Below, piece after piece: positions 25,126 to 41,442 of a stretch of DNA of 64,000 nucleotides. Position 1 is the stretch's first letter; each line of letters opens with the position of its first letter. The notes under the pieces were generated by a model, which saw only the letters and a program-made list of their open reading frames with translations, did not search any database and had not been told where the DNA came from. The translations under genes were made by a program, and so were the position numbers. Source of the stretch: Vanilla planifolia. Taxonomy: Eukaryota > Streptophyta > Magnoliopsida > Asparagales > Orchidaceae. The stretch is from NCBI GenBank assembly GCA_023846275.1, contig CM043878.1, forward strand, positions 12,593,501 to 12,657,500, given 5' to 3'.

Positions 25126-25550
25126 TACGTTTTAGCAATGCACTTTTTTTTTTGGGTGTGTCCCGCACAATAACAACTCGTACAATTATAGGACCGTCCG
25201 CATAAACGTCATGATGCGGACGCCGAAAATGGCCAAAATCCGTGAGCTAACACTCGCGGTTTTTCTGCGAAATCGCCGAATCCGAAGGGTTATTCAGTTT
25301 TGCAATGTCGCACGGAACTTTTATGCGGACACCCGCAAAACTACGAAAGCGACAAACATGCGACGTTTGTTTATTGGGTAATATCTCCACGTTTTTATTT
25401 TTAAATGTTTAGGGTACTAGGTTATTTGTAAAATGTTTTCTAAATTTTTCTATTGGTGAAATATCAAAACAATTTTCATAATTTTTTTAATAATTAATAT
25501 TAATATTTTCTAAAAAAATATATTTTAAATAAATATTATTTTTTCTCTCT
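21900..25550 (+). repeat. Array unit 7 (3651 bp)
   Basis: Module A core 22074-22249, (TA)17 23156-23189, A28 tract, module B core 25159-25378. The 1-bp G deletion near 23781 matches that of unit 5. The TA tract differs in length from unit 5, so the microsatellite has changed since the two shared an ancestor. Confidence 0.95.
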
Positions 25551-26801
25551 ATCTTTCTATTTCTTCATTTTTTGTCTTTTATTTTATTAATAAATAGATT
25601 TTTATATTTACCTTGCAAATTTCTCTCTAAAATTAATATGATATGCATAATAATTGTTATTAAAATATATATTTATTTATAGCCATTCATTCTTTTGCAA
25701 AAATACTTCCGTTTATTTATTATATGTCCCGCACCGTACAAAATATAAATTGTATGCATATGGCCGCATATTTGATGTATGCGGACGCAAAAAAACCGTA
25801 AAACCCGTGAGCGAACCATCACGGATTTCTGCAGAAATTTGCCATGCAGCGGGTGCCAAATTTTGTGACGGTCGCATAGAACGTTCTATGCGGAACGGCT
25901 TAATATAAAAACATCTATTCTTATGCGGCTTAATTGTAGGATTCTCGGCGTTTTCCTTTTTTCCAATTTAAATATTTATGATTAGAGTTTATAAAATATT
26001 AATTTATTTTTTATAACATGGAGAAGGAAGAAAATTTCTTTTGAATATTTTAATTTAGCAGAAATGTAGTCTAATTATTTTTAAAATTTTTTTATTTAAA
26101 AATATAAATAAAAAAATAATCTCAAAAGAAATATTATCGTTATATATTAGTTTTTTATTTTTAAAATGAAATCCTAAAATATTAATTGAAAAATAAAAAT
26201 ATAAAATTATTTTTTCCTTTTATCAATAATATAATTTACTTGTTTATCATTCATGTTACAAAGAAAATTAACAAGGGATCGTTCTCGTGATCCACGATTC
26301 ATATAAATATATTTATAATGAGTAGAGAAAATAAATATAAAATTTAAAACCTAAATAATATTCGCAACTTGATAAAATGGCTCAACGAATTAAATAGAAT
26401 TATATGCGAACAGAATCCCAAAATTTAAGTATAGTATACTACAAAAATGTAATAAAGGCTTCTTCGTAATTCACTTACGGCTATCAAATTATAAAAAAAA
26501 TTAACAAATAAATTTTTACGGAAGCATTCGATAATATGAGCAGCCAAACGAAACTGCAAAAATTACTCGATAAATAAACGAATAAATATATTTATTAATA
26601 CACATATTTATTTATTTTTCTTCTTTCAATATTAAATCAAAGTATTATGATAAATAACTATTTTAATTATTTATTAGTTCAATGTTTTATTTTAAAAACA
26701 AAAACTCTAAAATTTCTTTCATATATTAAAAGTAAAGAGTGGATATTAGTTTTCATATCGATTATATAATATAATTGTCATTAATATTTTAAATTAATAT
26801 A

Positions 26802-26841
<40 letters not shown>

Positions 26842-28740
26842 TAGAAGAGAAAAATAAAAATTTGAAAATATGGGAGATTCATGACGAAAACTAAATACAA
26901 TTTTTAGAATTAGAGACTAACATGATGTCATAATATAAAAAAAATAATTTAATAACACGCTAAAAGAAGCCCAAAAAATCGTGCGGAAATGTTTTTTTTG
27001 ATAATTCAATTATACAAACTAAATCATTAGACAATCGACAAGGGTACTTTTACTTAAGAAATTTGTAAATTGGATCACGATAAAAATATAAAAAATGCGT
27101 CATAATATTTATGGTTTTCTTTAAATTTTAATCGATTATTTAGTTAAATTGAAAAAAAAAAAAACGATAAAATGTATATGCAGTTGTCTTTATTAATACC
27201 ATTTGATAATGACTTTTTAAATATATTAAGTACAACTGAATCTTAAATTCATAAATATATCTGATAATTTTCATAACTTTTTTGAACCTTCAAACGTAAT
27301 ATATTTTCTAAAACTTTACGAATAATTCACATGGAGAAAAAGAGATTTTTATTATAAAAAAATTCCTAAAACTAATTATATATATGTGTGTTGATAGTTA
27401 ATCACAAATATTTTTGTCATTACATTTGTTGAGAAAGGTAGTAAAATAATATTTATTTTTCAAAATCTTTTTTTTTAATTAATTCATTTATGTTTAAAAG
27501 TTTTTTAATTTTTTTATATTATATTTTTTGTTGTTCTTTTGAATCACTATTATTCTTAATAGTATAAAGAAGACATAAAATATATGCAATGAAAATAATT
27601 TTAATGATTAAATTTATTTATAAAAAATATAGTATGCATTAACTCTTATATATTATAATTTATGTTTAATACGTAGAAACCAAATATAATATATATAATA
27701 TGTTAAGTTAAAAATTACAGTTTTATAATAATATAATCTTGAAAATTATGTAATATAATCATATTATTTATATTTGACAAAATAAATTCACTCTACTAAC
27801 TTAATTTCATATTATAAAACATTTTTTCACTAATAAATTCATTTAAGTTAGAATTTTTTTAATTTTTTTAATTTTTTTAAATTTTTTAAATATATATTTT
27901 ATATCACAATTATTCTCAACAATAATAGCTAATATGATGTGTATCAAGAAGAAAACAATTTTTACAATTAAATTTATTTATCTAAATTTTATTATTTATC
28001 ATGAATTAGTGAAATGTATAAATATTAATGTTATTTATTTTATATTTTTTTAAATAAAAATTGATTATACACATAAAATCAAAAGTAATGTAAAACATAT
28101 AACATTTTTATTTATTGGTTTCCTAATTAAAAAAAAGAAAAAAAAATCAAACTCACAATGCACGTATTTTTTTAGTAGTCATCAATAATGACAATACTTT
28201 TATTTTAGTCACACATTATTAAATTATACAATTGTCAAATATCAAGACAAATGGTGAGTCAATTAAAACAAAATTTCTCCTAAAATATCACAATTTTGTG
28301 GGGTTATCATTTGCATAAGTCGCATATTATATTATATATAAAAAATATAAAATGATAAACAATTCTAGAATATGTGAATATTACAATAATTATGAACGTA
28401 GAATATTCAAAATAATTGTTCGTTTTATATATTTTTAGTATTTCGATTTTTCAGTATGATTTATTTTTTATTTTTTATTATTCTTCTATTTTTTTTGTTT
28501 TTTAATAATTTAAAATCTTAATTTTTATTTAGAAATAATAAAATTTTTTAAATTTATATCATTATTTTTTATTAACAATTGATTTAATAATTTTAATGAA
28601 GAGGTTCATGTTTTGATATAGATATTTACATAAAATCCAAAACTTTAATTTATTCCTAATAAATAATAGTTTAATATTTATTTTGAAATGCTTTTGAAAA
28701 CAGGCAGCGTAATTTATATTTTTCCGAACTTCGAAAAAAG

Positions 28741-28773
<33 letters not shown>

Positions 28774-29198
28774 TACGTTTTAGCAATGCACTTTTTTTTT
28801 TGGGTGTGTCCCGCACAATAACAACTCGTACAATTATAGGACCGTCCGCATAAACGTCATGATGCGGACGCCGAAAATGGCCAAAATCCGTGAGCTAACA
28901 CTCGCGGTTTTTCTGCGAAATCGCCGAATCCGAAGGGTTATTCAGTTTTGCAATGTCGCACGGAACTTTTATGCGGACACCCGCAAAACTACGAAAGCGA
29001 CAAACATGCGACGTTTGTTTATTGGGTAATATCTCCACGTTTTTATTTTTAAATGTTTAGGGTACTAGGTTATTTGTAAAATGTTTTCTAAATTTTTCTA
29101 TTGGTGAAATATCAAAACAATTTTCATAATTTTTTTAATAATTAATATTAATATTTTCTAAAAAAATATATTTTAAATAAATATTATTTTTTCTCTCT
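25551..29198 (+). repeat. Array unit 8 (3648 bp)
   Basis: Module A core 25725-25900, (TA)15 26807-26836, A28 tract, module B core 28807-29026. Close to the array consensus with no private change noticed. Confidence 0.95.
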
Positions 29199-30449
29199 AT
29201 CTTTCTATTTCTTCATTTTTTGTCTTTTATTTTATTAATAAATAGATTTTTATATTTACCTTGCAAATTTCTCTCTAAAATTAATATGATATGCATAATA
29301 ATTGTTATTAAAATATATATTTATTTATAGCCATTCATTCTTTTGCAAAAATACTTCCGTTTATTTATTATATGTCCCGCACCGTACAAAATATAAATTG
29401 TATGCATATGGCCGCATATTTGATGTATGCGGACGCAAAAAAACCGTAAAACCCGTGAGCGAACCATCACGGATTTCTGCAGAAATTTGCCATGCAGCGG
29501 GTGCCAAATTTTGTGACGGTCGCATAGAACGTTCTATGCGGAACGGCTTAATATAAAAACATCTATTCTTATGCGGCTTAATTGTAGGATTCTCGGCGTT
29601 TTCCTTTTTTCCAATTTAAATATTTATGATTAGAGTTTATAAAATATTAATTTATTTTTTATAACATGGAGAAGGAAGAAAATTTCTTTTGAATATTTTA
29701 ATTTAGCAGAAATGTAGTCTAATTATTTTTAAAATTTTTTTATTTAAAAATATAAATAAAAAAATAATCTCAAAAGAAATATTATCGTTATATATTAGTT
29801 TTTTATTTTTAAAATGAAATCCTAAAATATTAATTGAAAAATAAAAATATAAAATTATTTTTTCCTTTTATCAATAATATAATTTACTTGTTTATCATTC
29901 ATGTTACAAAGAAAATTAACAAGGGATCGTTCTCGTGATCCACGATTCATATAAATATATTTATAATGAGTAGAGAAAATAAATATAAAATTTAAAACCT
30001 AAATAATATTCGCAACTTGATAAAATGGCTCAACGAATTAAATAGAATTATATGCGAACAGAATCCCAAAATTTAAGTATAGTATACTACAAAAATGTAA
30101 TAAAGGCTTCTTCGTAATTCACTTACGGCTATCAAATTATAAAAAAAATTAACAAATAAATTTTTACGGAAGCATTCGATAATATGAGCAGCCAAACGAA
30201 ACTGCAAAAATTACTCGATAAATAAACGAATAAATATATTTATTAATACACATATTTATTTATTTTTCTTCTTTCAATATTAAATCAAAGTATTATGATA
30301 AATAACTATTTTAATTATTTATTAGTTCAATGTTTTATTTTAAAAACAAAAACTCTAAAATTTCTTTCATATATTAAAAGTAAAGAGTGGATATTAGTTT
30401 TCATATCGATTATATAATATAATTGTCATTAATATTTTAAATTAATATA

Positions 30450-30489
<40 letters not shown>

Positions 30490-32388
30490 TAGAAGAGAAA
30501 AATAAAAATTTGAAAATATGGGAGATTCATGACGAAAACTAAATACAATTTTTAGAATTAGAGACTAACATGATGTCATAATATAAAAAAAATAATTTAA
30601 TAACACGCTAAAAGAAGCCCAAAAAATCGTGCGGAAATGTTTTTTTTGATAATTCAATTATACAAACTAAATCATTAGACAATCGACAAGGGTACTTTTA
30701 CTTAAGAAATTTGTAAATTGGATCACGATAAAAATATAAAAAATGCGTCATAATATTTATGGTTTTCTTTAAATTTTAATCGATTATTTAGTTAAATTGA
30801 AAAAAAAAAAAACGATAAAATGTATATGCAGTTGTCTTTATTAATACCATTTGATAATGACTTTTTAAATATATTAAGTACAACTGAATCTTAAATTCAT
30901 AAATATATCTGATAATTTTCATAACTTTTTTGAACCTTCAAACGTAATATATTTTCTAAAACTTTACGAATAATTCACATGGAGAAAAAGAGATTTTTAT
31001 TATAAAAAAATTCCTAAAACTAATTATATATATGTGTGTTGATAGTTAATCACAAATATTTTTGTCATTACATTTGTTGAGAAAGGTAGTAAAATAATAT
31101 TTATTTTTCAAAATCTTTTTTTTTAATTAATTCATTTATGTTTAAAAGTTTTTTAATTTTTTTATATTATATTTTTTGTTGTTCTTTTGAATCACTATTA
31201 TTCTTAATAGTATAAAGAAGACATAAAATATATGCAATGAAAATAATTTTAATGATTAAATTTATTTATAAAAAATATAGTATGCATTAACTCTTATATA
31301 TTATAATTTATGTTTAATACGTAGAAACCAAATATAATATATATAATATGTTAAGTTAAAAATTACAGTTTTATAATAATATAATCTTGAAAATTATGTA
31401 ATATAATCATATTATTTATATTTGACAAAATAAATTCACTCTACTAACTTAATTTCATATTATAAAACATTTTTTCACTAATAAATTCATTTAAGTTAGA
31501 ATTTTTTTAATTTTTTTAATTTTTTTAAATTTTTTAAATATATATTTTATATCACAATTATTCTCAACAATAATAGCTAATATGATGTGTATCAAGAAGA
31601 AAACAATTTTTACAATTAAATTTATTTATCTAAATTTTATTATTTATCATGAATTAGTGAAATGTATAAATATTAATGTTATTTATTTTATATTTTTTTA
31701 AATAAAAATTGATTATACACATAAAATCAAAAGTAATGTAAAACATATAACATTTTTATTTATTGGTTTCCTAATTAAAAAAAAGAAAAAAAAATCAAAC
31801 TCACAATGCACGTATTTTTTTAGTAGTCATCAATAATGACAATACTTTTATTTTAGTCACACATTATTAAATTATACAATTGTCAAATATCAAGACAAAT
31901 GGTGAGTCAATTAAAACAAAATTTCTCCTAAAATATCACAATTTTGTGGGGTTATCATTTGCATAAGTCGCATATTATATTATATATAAAAAATATAAAA
32001 TGATAAACAATTCTAGAATATGTGAATATTACAATAATTATGAACGTAGAATATTCAAAATAATTGTTCGTTTTATATATTTTTAGTATTTCGATTTTTC
32101 AGTATGATTTATTTTTTATTTTTTATTATTCTTCTATTTTTTTTGTTTTTTAATAATTTAAAATCTTAATTTTTATTTAGAAATAATAAAATTTTTTAAA
32201 TTTATATCATTATTTTTTATTAACAATTGATTTAATAATTTTAATGAAGAGGTTCATGTTTTGATATAGATATTTACATAAAATCCAAAACTTTAATTTA
32301 TTCCTAATAAATAATAGTTTAATATTTATTTTGAAATGCTTTTGAAAACAGGCAGCGTAATTTATATTTTTCCGAACTTCGAAAAAAG

Positions 32389-32421
<33 letters not shown>

Positions 32422-32846
32422 TACGTTTTAGCAATGCACTTTTTTTTTTGGGTGTGTCCCGCACAATAACAACTCGTACAATTATAGGACCGTCCGCATA
32501 AACGTCATGATGCGGACGCCGAAAATGGCCAAAATCCGTGAGCTAACACTCGCGGTTTTTCTGCGAAATCGCCGAATCCGAAGGGTTATTCAGTTTTGCA
32601 ATGTCGCACGGAACTTTTATGCGGACACCCGCAAAACTACGAAAGCGACAAACATGCGACGTTTGTTTATTGGGTAATATCTCCACGTTTTTATTTTTAA
32701 ATGTTTAGGGTACTAGGTTATTTGTAAAATGTTTTCTAAATTTTTCTATTGGTGAAATATCAAAACAATTTTCATAATTTTTTTAATAATTAATATTAAT
32801 ATTTTCTAAAAAAATATATTTTAAATAAATATTATTTTTTCTCTCT
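29199..32846 (+). repeat. Array unit 9 (3648 bp)
   Basis: Module A core 29373-29548, (TA)15 30455-30484, A28 tract, module B core 32455-32674. It has the same length and TA count as unit 8 and appears near-identical to it. Confidence 0.95.
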
Positions 32847-34097
32847 ATCTTTCTATTTCTTCATTTTTTGTCTTTTATTTTATTAATAAATAGATTTTTA
32901 TATTTACCTTGCAAATTTCTCTCTAAAATTAATATGATATGCATAATAATTGTTATTAAAATATATATTTATTTATAGCCATTCATTCTTTTGCAAAAAT
33001 ACTTCCGTTTATTTATTATATGTCCCGCACCGTACAAAATATAAATTGTATGCATATGGCCGCATATTTGATGTATGCGGACGCAAAAAAACCGTAAAAC
33101 CCGTGAGCGAACCATCACGGATTTCTGCAGAAATTTGCCATGCAGCGGGTGCCAAATTTTGTGACGGTCGCATAGAACGTTCTATGCGGAACGGCTTAAT
33201 ATAAAAACATCTATTCTTATGCGGCTTAATTGTAGGATTCTCGGCGTTTTCCTTTTTTCCAATTTAAATATTTATGATTAGAGTTTATAAAATATTAATT
33301 TATTTTTTATAACATGGAGAAGGAAGAAAATTTCTTTTGAATATTTTAATTTAGCAGAAATGTAGTCTAATTATTTTTAAAATTTTTTTATTTAAAAATA
33401 TAAATAAAAAAATAATCTCAAAAGAAATATTATCGTTATATATTAGTTTTTTATTTTTAAAATGAAATCCTAAAATATTAATTGAAAAATAAAAATATAA
33501 AATTATTTTTTCCTTTTATCAATAATATAATTTACTTGTTTATCATTCATGTTACAAAGAAAATTAACAAGGGATCGTTCTCGTGATCCACGATTCATAT
33601 AAATATATTTATAATGAGTAGAGAAAATAAATATAAAATTTAAAACCTAAATAATATTCGCAACTTGATAAAATGGCTCAACGAATTAAATAGAATTATA
33701 TGCGAACAGAATCCCAAAATTTAAGTATAGTATACTACAAAAATGTAATAAAGGCTTCTTCGTAATTCACTTACGGCTATCAAATTATAAAAAAAATTAA
33801 CAAATAAATTTTTACGGAAGCATTCGATAATATGAGCAGCCAAACGAAACTGCAAAAATTACTCGATAAATAAACGAATAAATATATTTATTAATACACA
33901 TATTTATTTATTTTTCTTCTTTCAATATTAAATCAAAGTATTATGATAAATAACTATTTTAATTATTTATTAGTTCAATGTTTTATTTTAAAAACAAAAA
34001 CTCTAAAATTTCTTTCATATATTAAAAGTAAAGAGTGGATATTAGTTTTCATATCGATTATATAATATAATTGTCATTAATATTTTAAATTAATATA

Positions 34098-34141
<44 letters not shown>

Positions 34142-36040
34142 TAGAAGAGAAAAATAAAAATTTGAAAATATGGGAGATTCATGACGAAAACTAAATACAA
34201 TTTTTAGAATTAGAGACTAACATGATGTCATAATATAAAAAAAATAATTTAATAACACGCTAAAAGAAGCCCAAAAAATCGTGCGGAAATGTTTTTTTTG
34301 ATAATTCAATTATACAAACTAAATCATTAGACAATCGACAAGGGTACTTTTACTTAAGAAATTTGTAAATTGGATCACGATAAAAATATAAAAAATGCGT
34401 CATAATATTTATGGTTTTCTTTAAATTTTAATCGATTATTTAGTTAAATTGAAAAAAAAAAAAACGATAAAATGTATATGCAGTTGTCTTTATTAATACC
34501 ATTTGATAATGACTTTTTAAATATATTAAGTACAACTGAATCTTAAATTCATAAATATATCTGATAATTTTCATAACTTTTTTGAACCTTCAAACGTAAT
34601 ATATTTTCTAAAACTTTACGAATAATTCACATGGAGAAAAAGAGATTTTTATTATAAAAAAATTCCTAAAACTAATTATATATATGTGTGTTGATAGTTA
34701 ATCACAAATATTTTTGTCATTACATTTGTTGAGAAAGGTAGTAAAATAATATTTATTTTTCAAAATCTTTTTTTTTAATTAATTCATTTATGTTTAAAAG
34801 TTTTTTAATTTTTTTATATTATATTTTTTGTTGTTCTTTTGAATCACTATTATTCTTAATAGTATAAAGAAGACATAAAATATATGCAATGAAAATAATT
34901 TTAATGATTAAATTTATTTATAAAAAATATAGTATGCATTAACTCTTATATATTATAATTTATGTTTAATACGTAGAAACCAAATATAATATATATAATA
35001 TGTTAAGTTAAAAATTACAGTTTTATAATAATATAATCTTGAAAATTATGTAATATAATCATATTATTTATATTTGACAAAATAAATTCACTCTACTAAC
35101 TTAATTTCATATTATAAAACATTTTTTCACTAATAAATTCATTTAAGTTAGAATTTTTTTAATTTTTTTAATTTTTTTAAATTTTTTAAATATATATTTT
35201 ATATCACAATTATTCTCAACAATAATAGCTAATATGATGTGTATCAAGAAGAAAACAATTTTTACAATTAAATTTATTTATCTAAATTTTATTATTTATC
35301 ATGAATTAGTGAAATGTATAAATATTAATGTTATTTATTTTATATTTTTTTAAATAAAAATTGATTATACACATAAAATCAAAAGTAATGTAAAACATAT
35401 AACATTTTTATTTATTGGTTTCCTAATTAAAAAAAAGAAAAAAAAATCAAACTCACAATGCACGTATTTTTTTAGTAGTCATCAATAATGACAATACTTT
35501 TATTTTAGTCACACATTATTAAATTATACAATTGTCAAATATCAAGACAAATGGTGAGTCAATTAAAACAAAATTTCTCCTAAAATATCACAATTTTGTG
35601 GGGTTATCATTTGCATAAGTCGCATATTATATTATATATAAAAAATATAAAATGATAAACAATTCTAGAATATGTGAATATTACAATAATTATGAACGTA
35701 GAATATTCAAAATAATTGTTCGTTTTATATATTTTTAGTATTTCGATTTTTCAGTATGATTTATTTTTTATTTTTTATTATTCTTCTATTTTTTTTGTTT
35801 TTTAATAATTTAAAATCTTAATTTTTATTTAGAAATAATAAAATTTTTTAAATTTATATCATTATTTTTTATTAACAATTGATTTAATAATTTTAATGAA
35901 GAGGTTCATGTTTTGATATAGATATTTACATAAAATCCAAAACTTTAATTTATTCCTAATAAATAATAGTTTAATATTTATTTTGAAATGCTTTTGAAAA
36001 CAGGCAGCGTAATTTATATTTTTCCGAACTTCGAAAAAAG

Positions 36041-36073
<33 letters not shown>

Positions 36074-36498
36074 TACGTTTTAGCAATGCACTTTTTTTTT
36101 TGGGTGTGTCCCGCACAATAACAACTCGTACAATTATAGGACCGTCCGCATAAACGTCATGATGCGGACGCCGAAAATGGCCAAAATCCGTGAGCTAACA
36201 CTCGCGGTTTTTCTGCGAAATCGCCGAATCCGAAGGGTTATTCAGTTTTGCAATGTCGCACGGAACTTTTATGCGGACACCCGCAAAACTACGAAAGCGA
36301 CAAACATGCGACGTTTGTTTATTGGGTAATATCTCCACGTTTTTATTTTTAAATGTTTAGGGTACTAGGTTATTTGTAAAATGTTTTCTAAATTTTTCTA
36401 TTGGTGAAATATCAAAACAATTTTCATAATTTTTTTAATAATTAATATTAATATTTTCTAAAAAAATATATTTTAAATAAATATTATTTTTTCTCTCT
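32847..36498 (+). repeat. Array unit 10 (3652 bp)
   Basis: Module A core 33021-33196, (TA)17 34103-34136, A28 tract, module B core 36107-36326. It differs from unit 9 mainly by two extra TA repeats, which accounts for its 4-bp greater length. Confidence 0.95.
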
Positions 36499-37749
36499 AT
36501 CTTTCTATTTCTTCATTTTTTGTCTTTTATTTTATTAATAAATAGATTTTTATATTTACCTTGCAAATTTCTCTCTAAAATTAATATGATATGCATAATA
36601 ATTGTTATTAAAATATATATTTATTTATAGCCATTCATTCTTTTGCAAAAATACTTCCGTTTATTTATTATATGTCCCGCACCGTACAAAATATAAATTG
36701 TATGCATATGGCCGCATATTTGATGTATGCGGACGCAAAAAAACCGTAAAACCCGTGAGCGAACCATCACGGATTTCTGCAGAAATTTGCCATGCAGCGG
36801 GTGCCAAATTTTGTGACGGTCGCATAGAACGTTCTATGCGGAACGGCTTAATATAAAAACATCTATTCTTATGCGGCTTAATTGTAGGATTCTCGGCGTT
36901 TTCCTTTTTTCCAATTTAAATATTTATGATTAGAGTTTATAAAATATTAATTTATTTTTTATAACATGGAGAAGGAAGAAAATTTCTTTTGAATATTTTA
37001 ATTTAGCAGAAATGTAGTCTAATTATTTTTAAAATTTTTTTATTTAAAAATATAAATAAAAAAATAATCTCAAAAGAAATATTATCGTTATATATTAGTT
37101 TTTTATTTTTAAAATGAAATCCTAAAATATTAATTGAAAAATAAAAATATAAAATTATTTTTTCCTTTTATCAATAATATAATTTACTTGTTTATCATTC
37201 ATGTTACAAAGAAAATTAACAAGGGATCGTTCTCGTGATCCACGATTCATATAAATATATTTATAATGAGTAGAGAAAATAAATATAAAATTTAAAACCT
37301 AAATAATATTCGCAACTTGATAAAATGGCTCAACGAATTAAATAGAATTATATGCGAACAGAATCCCAAAATTTAAGTATAGTATACTACAAAAATGTAA
37401 TAAAGGCTTCTTCGTAATTCACTTACGGCTATCAAATTATAAAAAAAATTAACAAATAAATTTTTACGGAAGCATTCGATAATATGAGCAGCCAAACGAA
37501 ACTGCAAAAATTACTCGATAAATAAACGAATAAATATATTTATTAATACACATATTTATTTATTTTTCTTCTTTCAATATTAAATCAAAGTATTATGATA
37601 AATAACTATTTTAATTATTTATTAGTTCAATGTTTTATTTTAAAAACAAAAACTCTAAAATTTCTTTCATATATTAAAAGTAAAGAGTGGATATTAGTTT
37701 TCATATCGATTATATAATATAATTGTCATTAATATTTTAAATTAATATA

Positions 37750-37793
<44 letters not shown>

Positions 37794-39693
37794 TAGAAGA
37801 GAAAAATAAAAATTTGAAAATATGGGAGATTCATGACGAAAACTAAATACAATTTTTAGAATTAGAGACTAACATGATGTCATAATATAAAAAAAATAAT
37901 TTAATAACACGCTAAAAGAAGCCCAAAAAATCGTGCGGAAATGTTTTTTTTGATAATTCAATTATACAAACTAAATCATTAGACAATCGACAAGGGTACT
38001 TTTACTTAAGAAATTTGTAAATTGGATCACGATAAAAATATAAAAAATGCGTCATAATATTTATGGTTTTCTTTAAATTTTAATCGATTATTTAGTTAAA
38101 TTGAAAAAAAAAAAAACGATAAAATGTATATGCAGTTGTCTTTATTAATACCATTTGATAATGACTTTTTAAATATATTAAGTACAACTGAATCTTAAAT
38201 TCATAAATATATCTGATAATTTTCATAACTTTTTTGAACCTTCAAATGTAATATATTTTCTAAAACTTTACGAATAATTCACATGGAGAAAAAGAGATTT
38301 TTATTATAAAAAAATTCCTAAAACTAATTATATATATGTGTGTTGATAGTTAATCACAAATATTTTTGTCATTACATTTGTTGAGAAAGGTAGTAAAATA
38401 ATATTTATTTTTCAAAATCTTTTTTTTTAATTAATTCATTTATGTTTAAAAGTTTTTTAATTTTTTTATATTATATTTTTTGTTGTTCTTTTGAATCACT
38501 ATTATTCTTAATAGTATAAAGAAGACATAAAATATATGCAATGAAAATAATTTTAATGATTAAATTTATTTATAAAAAATATAGTATGCATTAACTCTTA
38601 TATATTATAATTTATGTTTAATACGTAGAAACCAAATATAATATATATAATATGTTAAGTTAAAAATTACAGTTTTATAATAATATAATCTTGAAAATTA
38701 TGTAATATAATCATATTATTTATATTTGACAAAATAAATTCACTCTACTAACTTAATTTCATATTATAAAACATTTTTTCACTAATAAATTCATTTAAGT
38801 TAGAATTTTTTTAATTTTTTTAATTTTTTTAAATTTTTTAAATATATATTTTATATCACAATTATTCTCAACAATAATAGCTAATATGATGTGTATCAAG
38901 AAGAAAACAATTTTTACAATTAAATTTATTTATCTAAATTTTATTATTTATCATGAATTAGTGAAATGTATAAATATTAATGTTATTTATTTTATATTTT
39001 TTTAAATAAAAATTGATTATACACATAAAATCAAAAGTAATGTAAAACATATAACATTTTTATTTATTGGTTTCCTAATTAAAAAAAAGAAAAAAAAATC
39101 AAACTCACAATGCACGTATTTTTTTAGTAGTCATCAATAATGACAATACTTTTATTTTAGTCACACATTATTAAATTATACAATTGTCAAATATCAAGAC
39201 AAATGGTGAGTCAATTAAAACAAAATTTCTCCTAAAATATCACAATTTTGTGGGGTTATCATTTGCATAAGTCGCATATTATATTATATATAAAAAATAT
39301 AAAATGATAAACAATTCTAGAATATGTGAATATTACAATAATTATGAACGTAGAATATTCAAAATAATTGTTCGTTTTATATATTTTTAGTATTTCGATT
39401 TTTCAGTATGATTTATTTTTTATTTTTTATTATTCTTCTATTTTTTTTGTTTTTTAATAATTTAAAATCTTAATTTTTATTTAGAAATAATAAAATTTTT
39501 TAAATTTATATCATTATTTTTTATTAACAATTGATTTAATAATTTTAATGAAGAGGTTCATGTTTTGATATAGATATTTACATAAAATCCAAAACTTTAA
39601 TTTATTCCTAATAAATAATAGTTTAATATTTATTTTGAAATGCTTTTGAAAACAGGCAGCGTAATTTATATTTTTCCGAACTTCGAAAAAAGA

Positions 39694-39724
<31 letters not shown>

Positions 39725-40149
39725 TACGTTTTAGCAATGCACTTTTTTTTTTGGGTGTGTCCCGCACAATAACAACTCGTACAATTATAGGACCGTCCGC
39801 ATAAACGTCATGATGCGGACGCCGAAAATGGCCAAAATCCGTGAGCTAACACTCGCGGTTTTTCTGCGAAATCGCCGAATCCGAAGGGTTATTCAGTTTT
39901 GCAATGTCGCACGGAACTTTTATGCGGACACCCGCAAAACTACGAAAGCGACAAACATGCGACGTTTGTTTATTGGGTAATATCTCCACGTTTTTATTTT
40001 TAAATGTTTAGGGTACTAGGTTATTTGTAAAATGTTTTCTAAATTTTTCTATTGGTGAAATATCAAAACAATTTTCATAATTTTTTTAATAATTAATATT
40101 AATATTTTCTAAAAAAATATATTTTAAATAAATATTATTTTTTCTCTCT
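36499..40149 (+). repeat. Array unit 11 (3651 bp)
   Basis: Module A core 36673-36848, (TA)17 37755-37788, A27 tract (one shorter than most), module B core 39758-39977. A C to T change at 38247 is shared only with unit 13. The one-base loss in the A tract breaks the minus-strand frame that is open through this tract in A28 units. Confidence 0.95.
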
Positions 40150-41400
40150 ATCTTTCTATTTCTTCATTTTTTGTCTTTTATTTTATTAATAAATAGATTT
40201 TTATATTTACCTTGCAAATTTCTCTCTAAAATTAATATGATATGCATAATAATTGTTATTAAAATATATATTTATTTATAGCCATTCATTCTTTTGCAAA
40301 AATACTTCCGTTTATTTATTATATGTCCCGCACCGTACAAAATATAAATTGTATGCATATGGCCGCATATTTGATGTATGCGGACGCAAAAAAACCGTAA
40401 AACCCGTGAGCGAACCATCACGGATTTCTGCAGAAATTTGCCATGCAGCGGGTGCCAAATTTTGTGACGGTCGCATAGAACGTTCTATGCGGAACGGCTT
40501 AATATAAAAACATCTATTCTTATGCGGCTTAATTGTAGGATTCTCGGCGTTTTCCTTTTTTCCAATTTAAATATTTATGATTAGAGTTTATAAAATATTA
40601 ATTTATTTTTTATAACATGGAGAAGGAAGAAAATTTCTTTTGAATATTTTAATTTAGCAGAAATGTAGTCTAATTATTTTTAAAATTTTTTTATTTAAAA
40701 ATATAAATAAAAAAATAATCTCAAAAGAAATATTATCGTTATATATTAGTTTTTTATTTTTAAAATGAAATCCTAAAATATTAATTGAAAAATAAAAATA
40801 TAAAATTATTTTTTCCTTTTATCAATAATATAATTTACTTGTTTATCATTCATGTTACAAAGAAAATTAACAAGGGATCGTTCTCGTGATCCACGATTCA
40901 TATAAATATATTTATAATGAGTAGAGAAAATAAATATAAAATTTAAAACCTAAATAATATTCGCAACTTGATAAAATGGCTCAACGAATTAAATAGAATT
41001 ATATGCGAACAGAATCCCAAAATTTAAGTATAGTATACTACAAAAATGTAATAAAGGCTTCTTCGTAATTCACTTACGGCTATCAAATTATAAAAAAAAT
41101 TAACAAATAAATTTTTACGGAAGCATTCGATAATATGAGCAGCCAAACGAAACTGCAAAAATTACTCGATAAATAAACGAATAAATATATTTATTAATAC
41201 ACATATTTATTTATTTTTCTTCTTTCAATATTAAATCAAAGTATTATGATAAATAACTATTTTAATTATTTATTAGTTCAATGTTTTATTTTAAAAACAA
41301 AAACTCTAAAATTTCTTTCATATATTAAAAGTAAAGAGTGGATATTAGTTTTCATATCGATTATATAATATAATTGTCATTAATATTTTAAATTAATATA

Positions 41401-41442
<42 letters not shown>

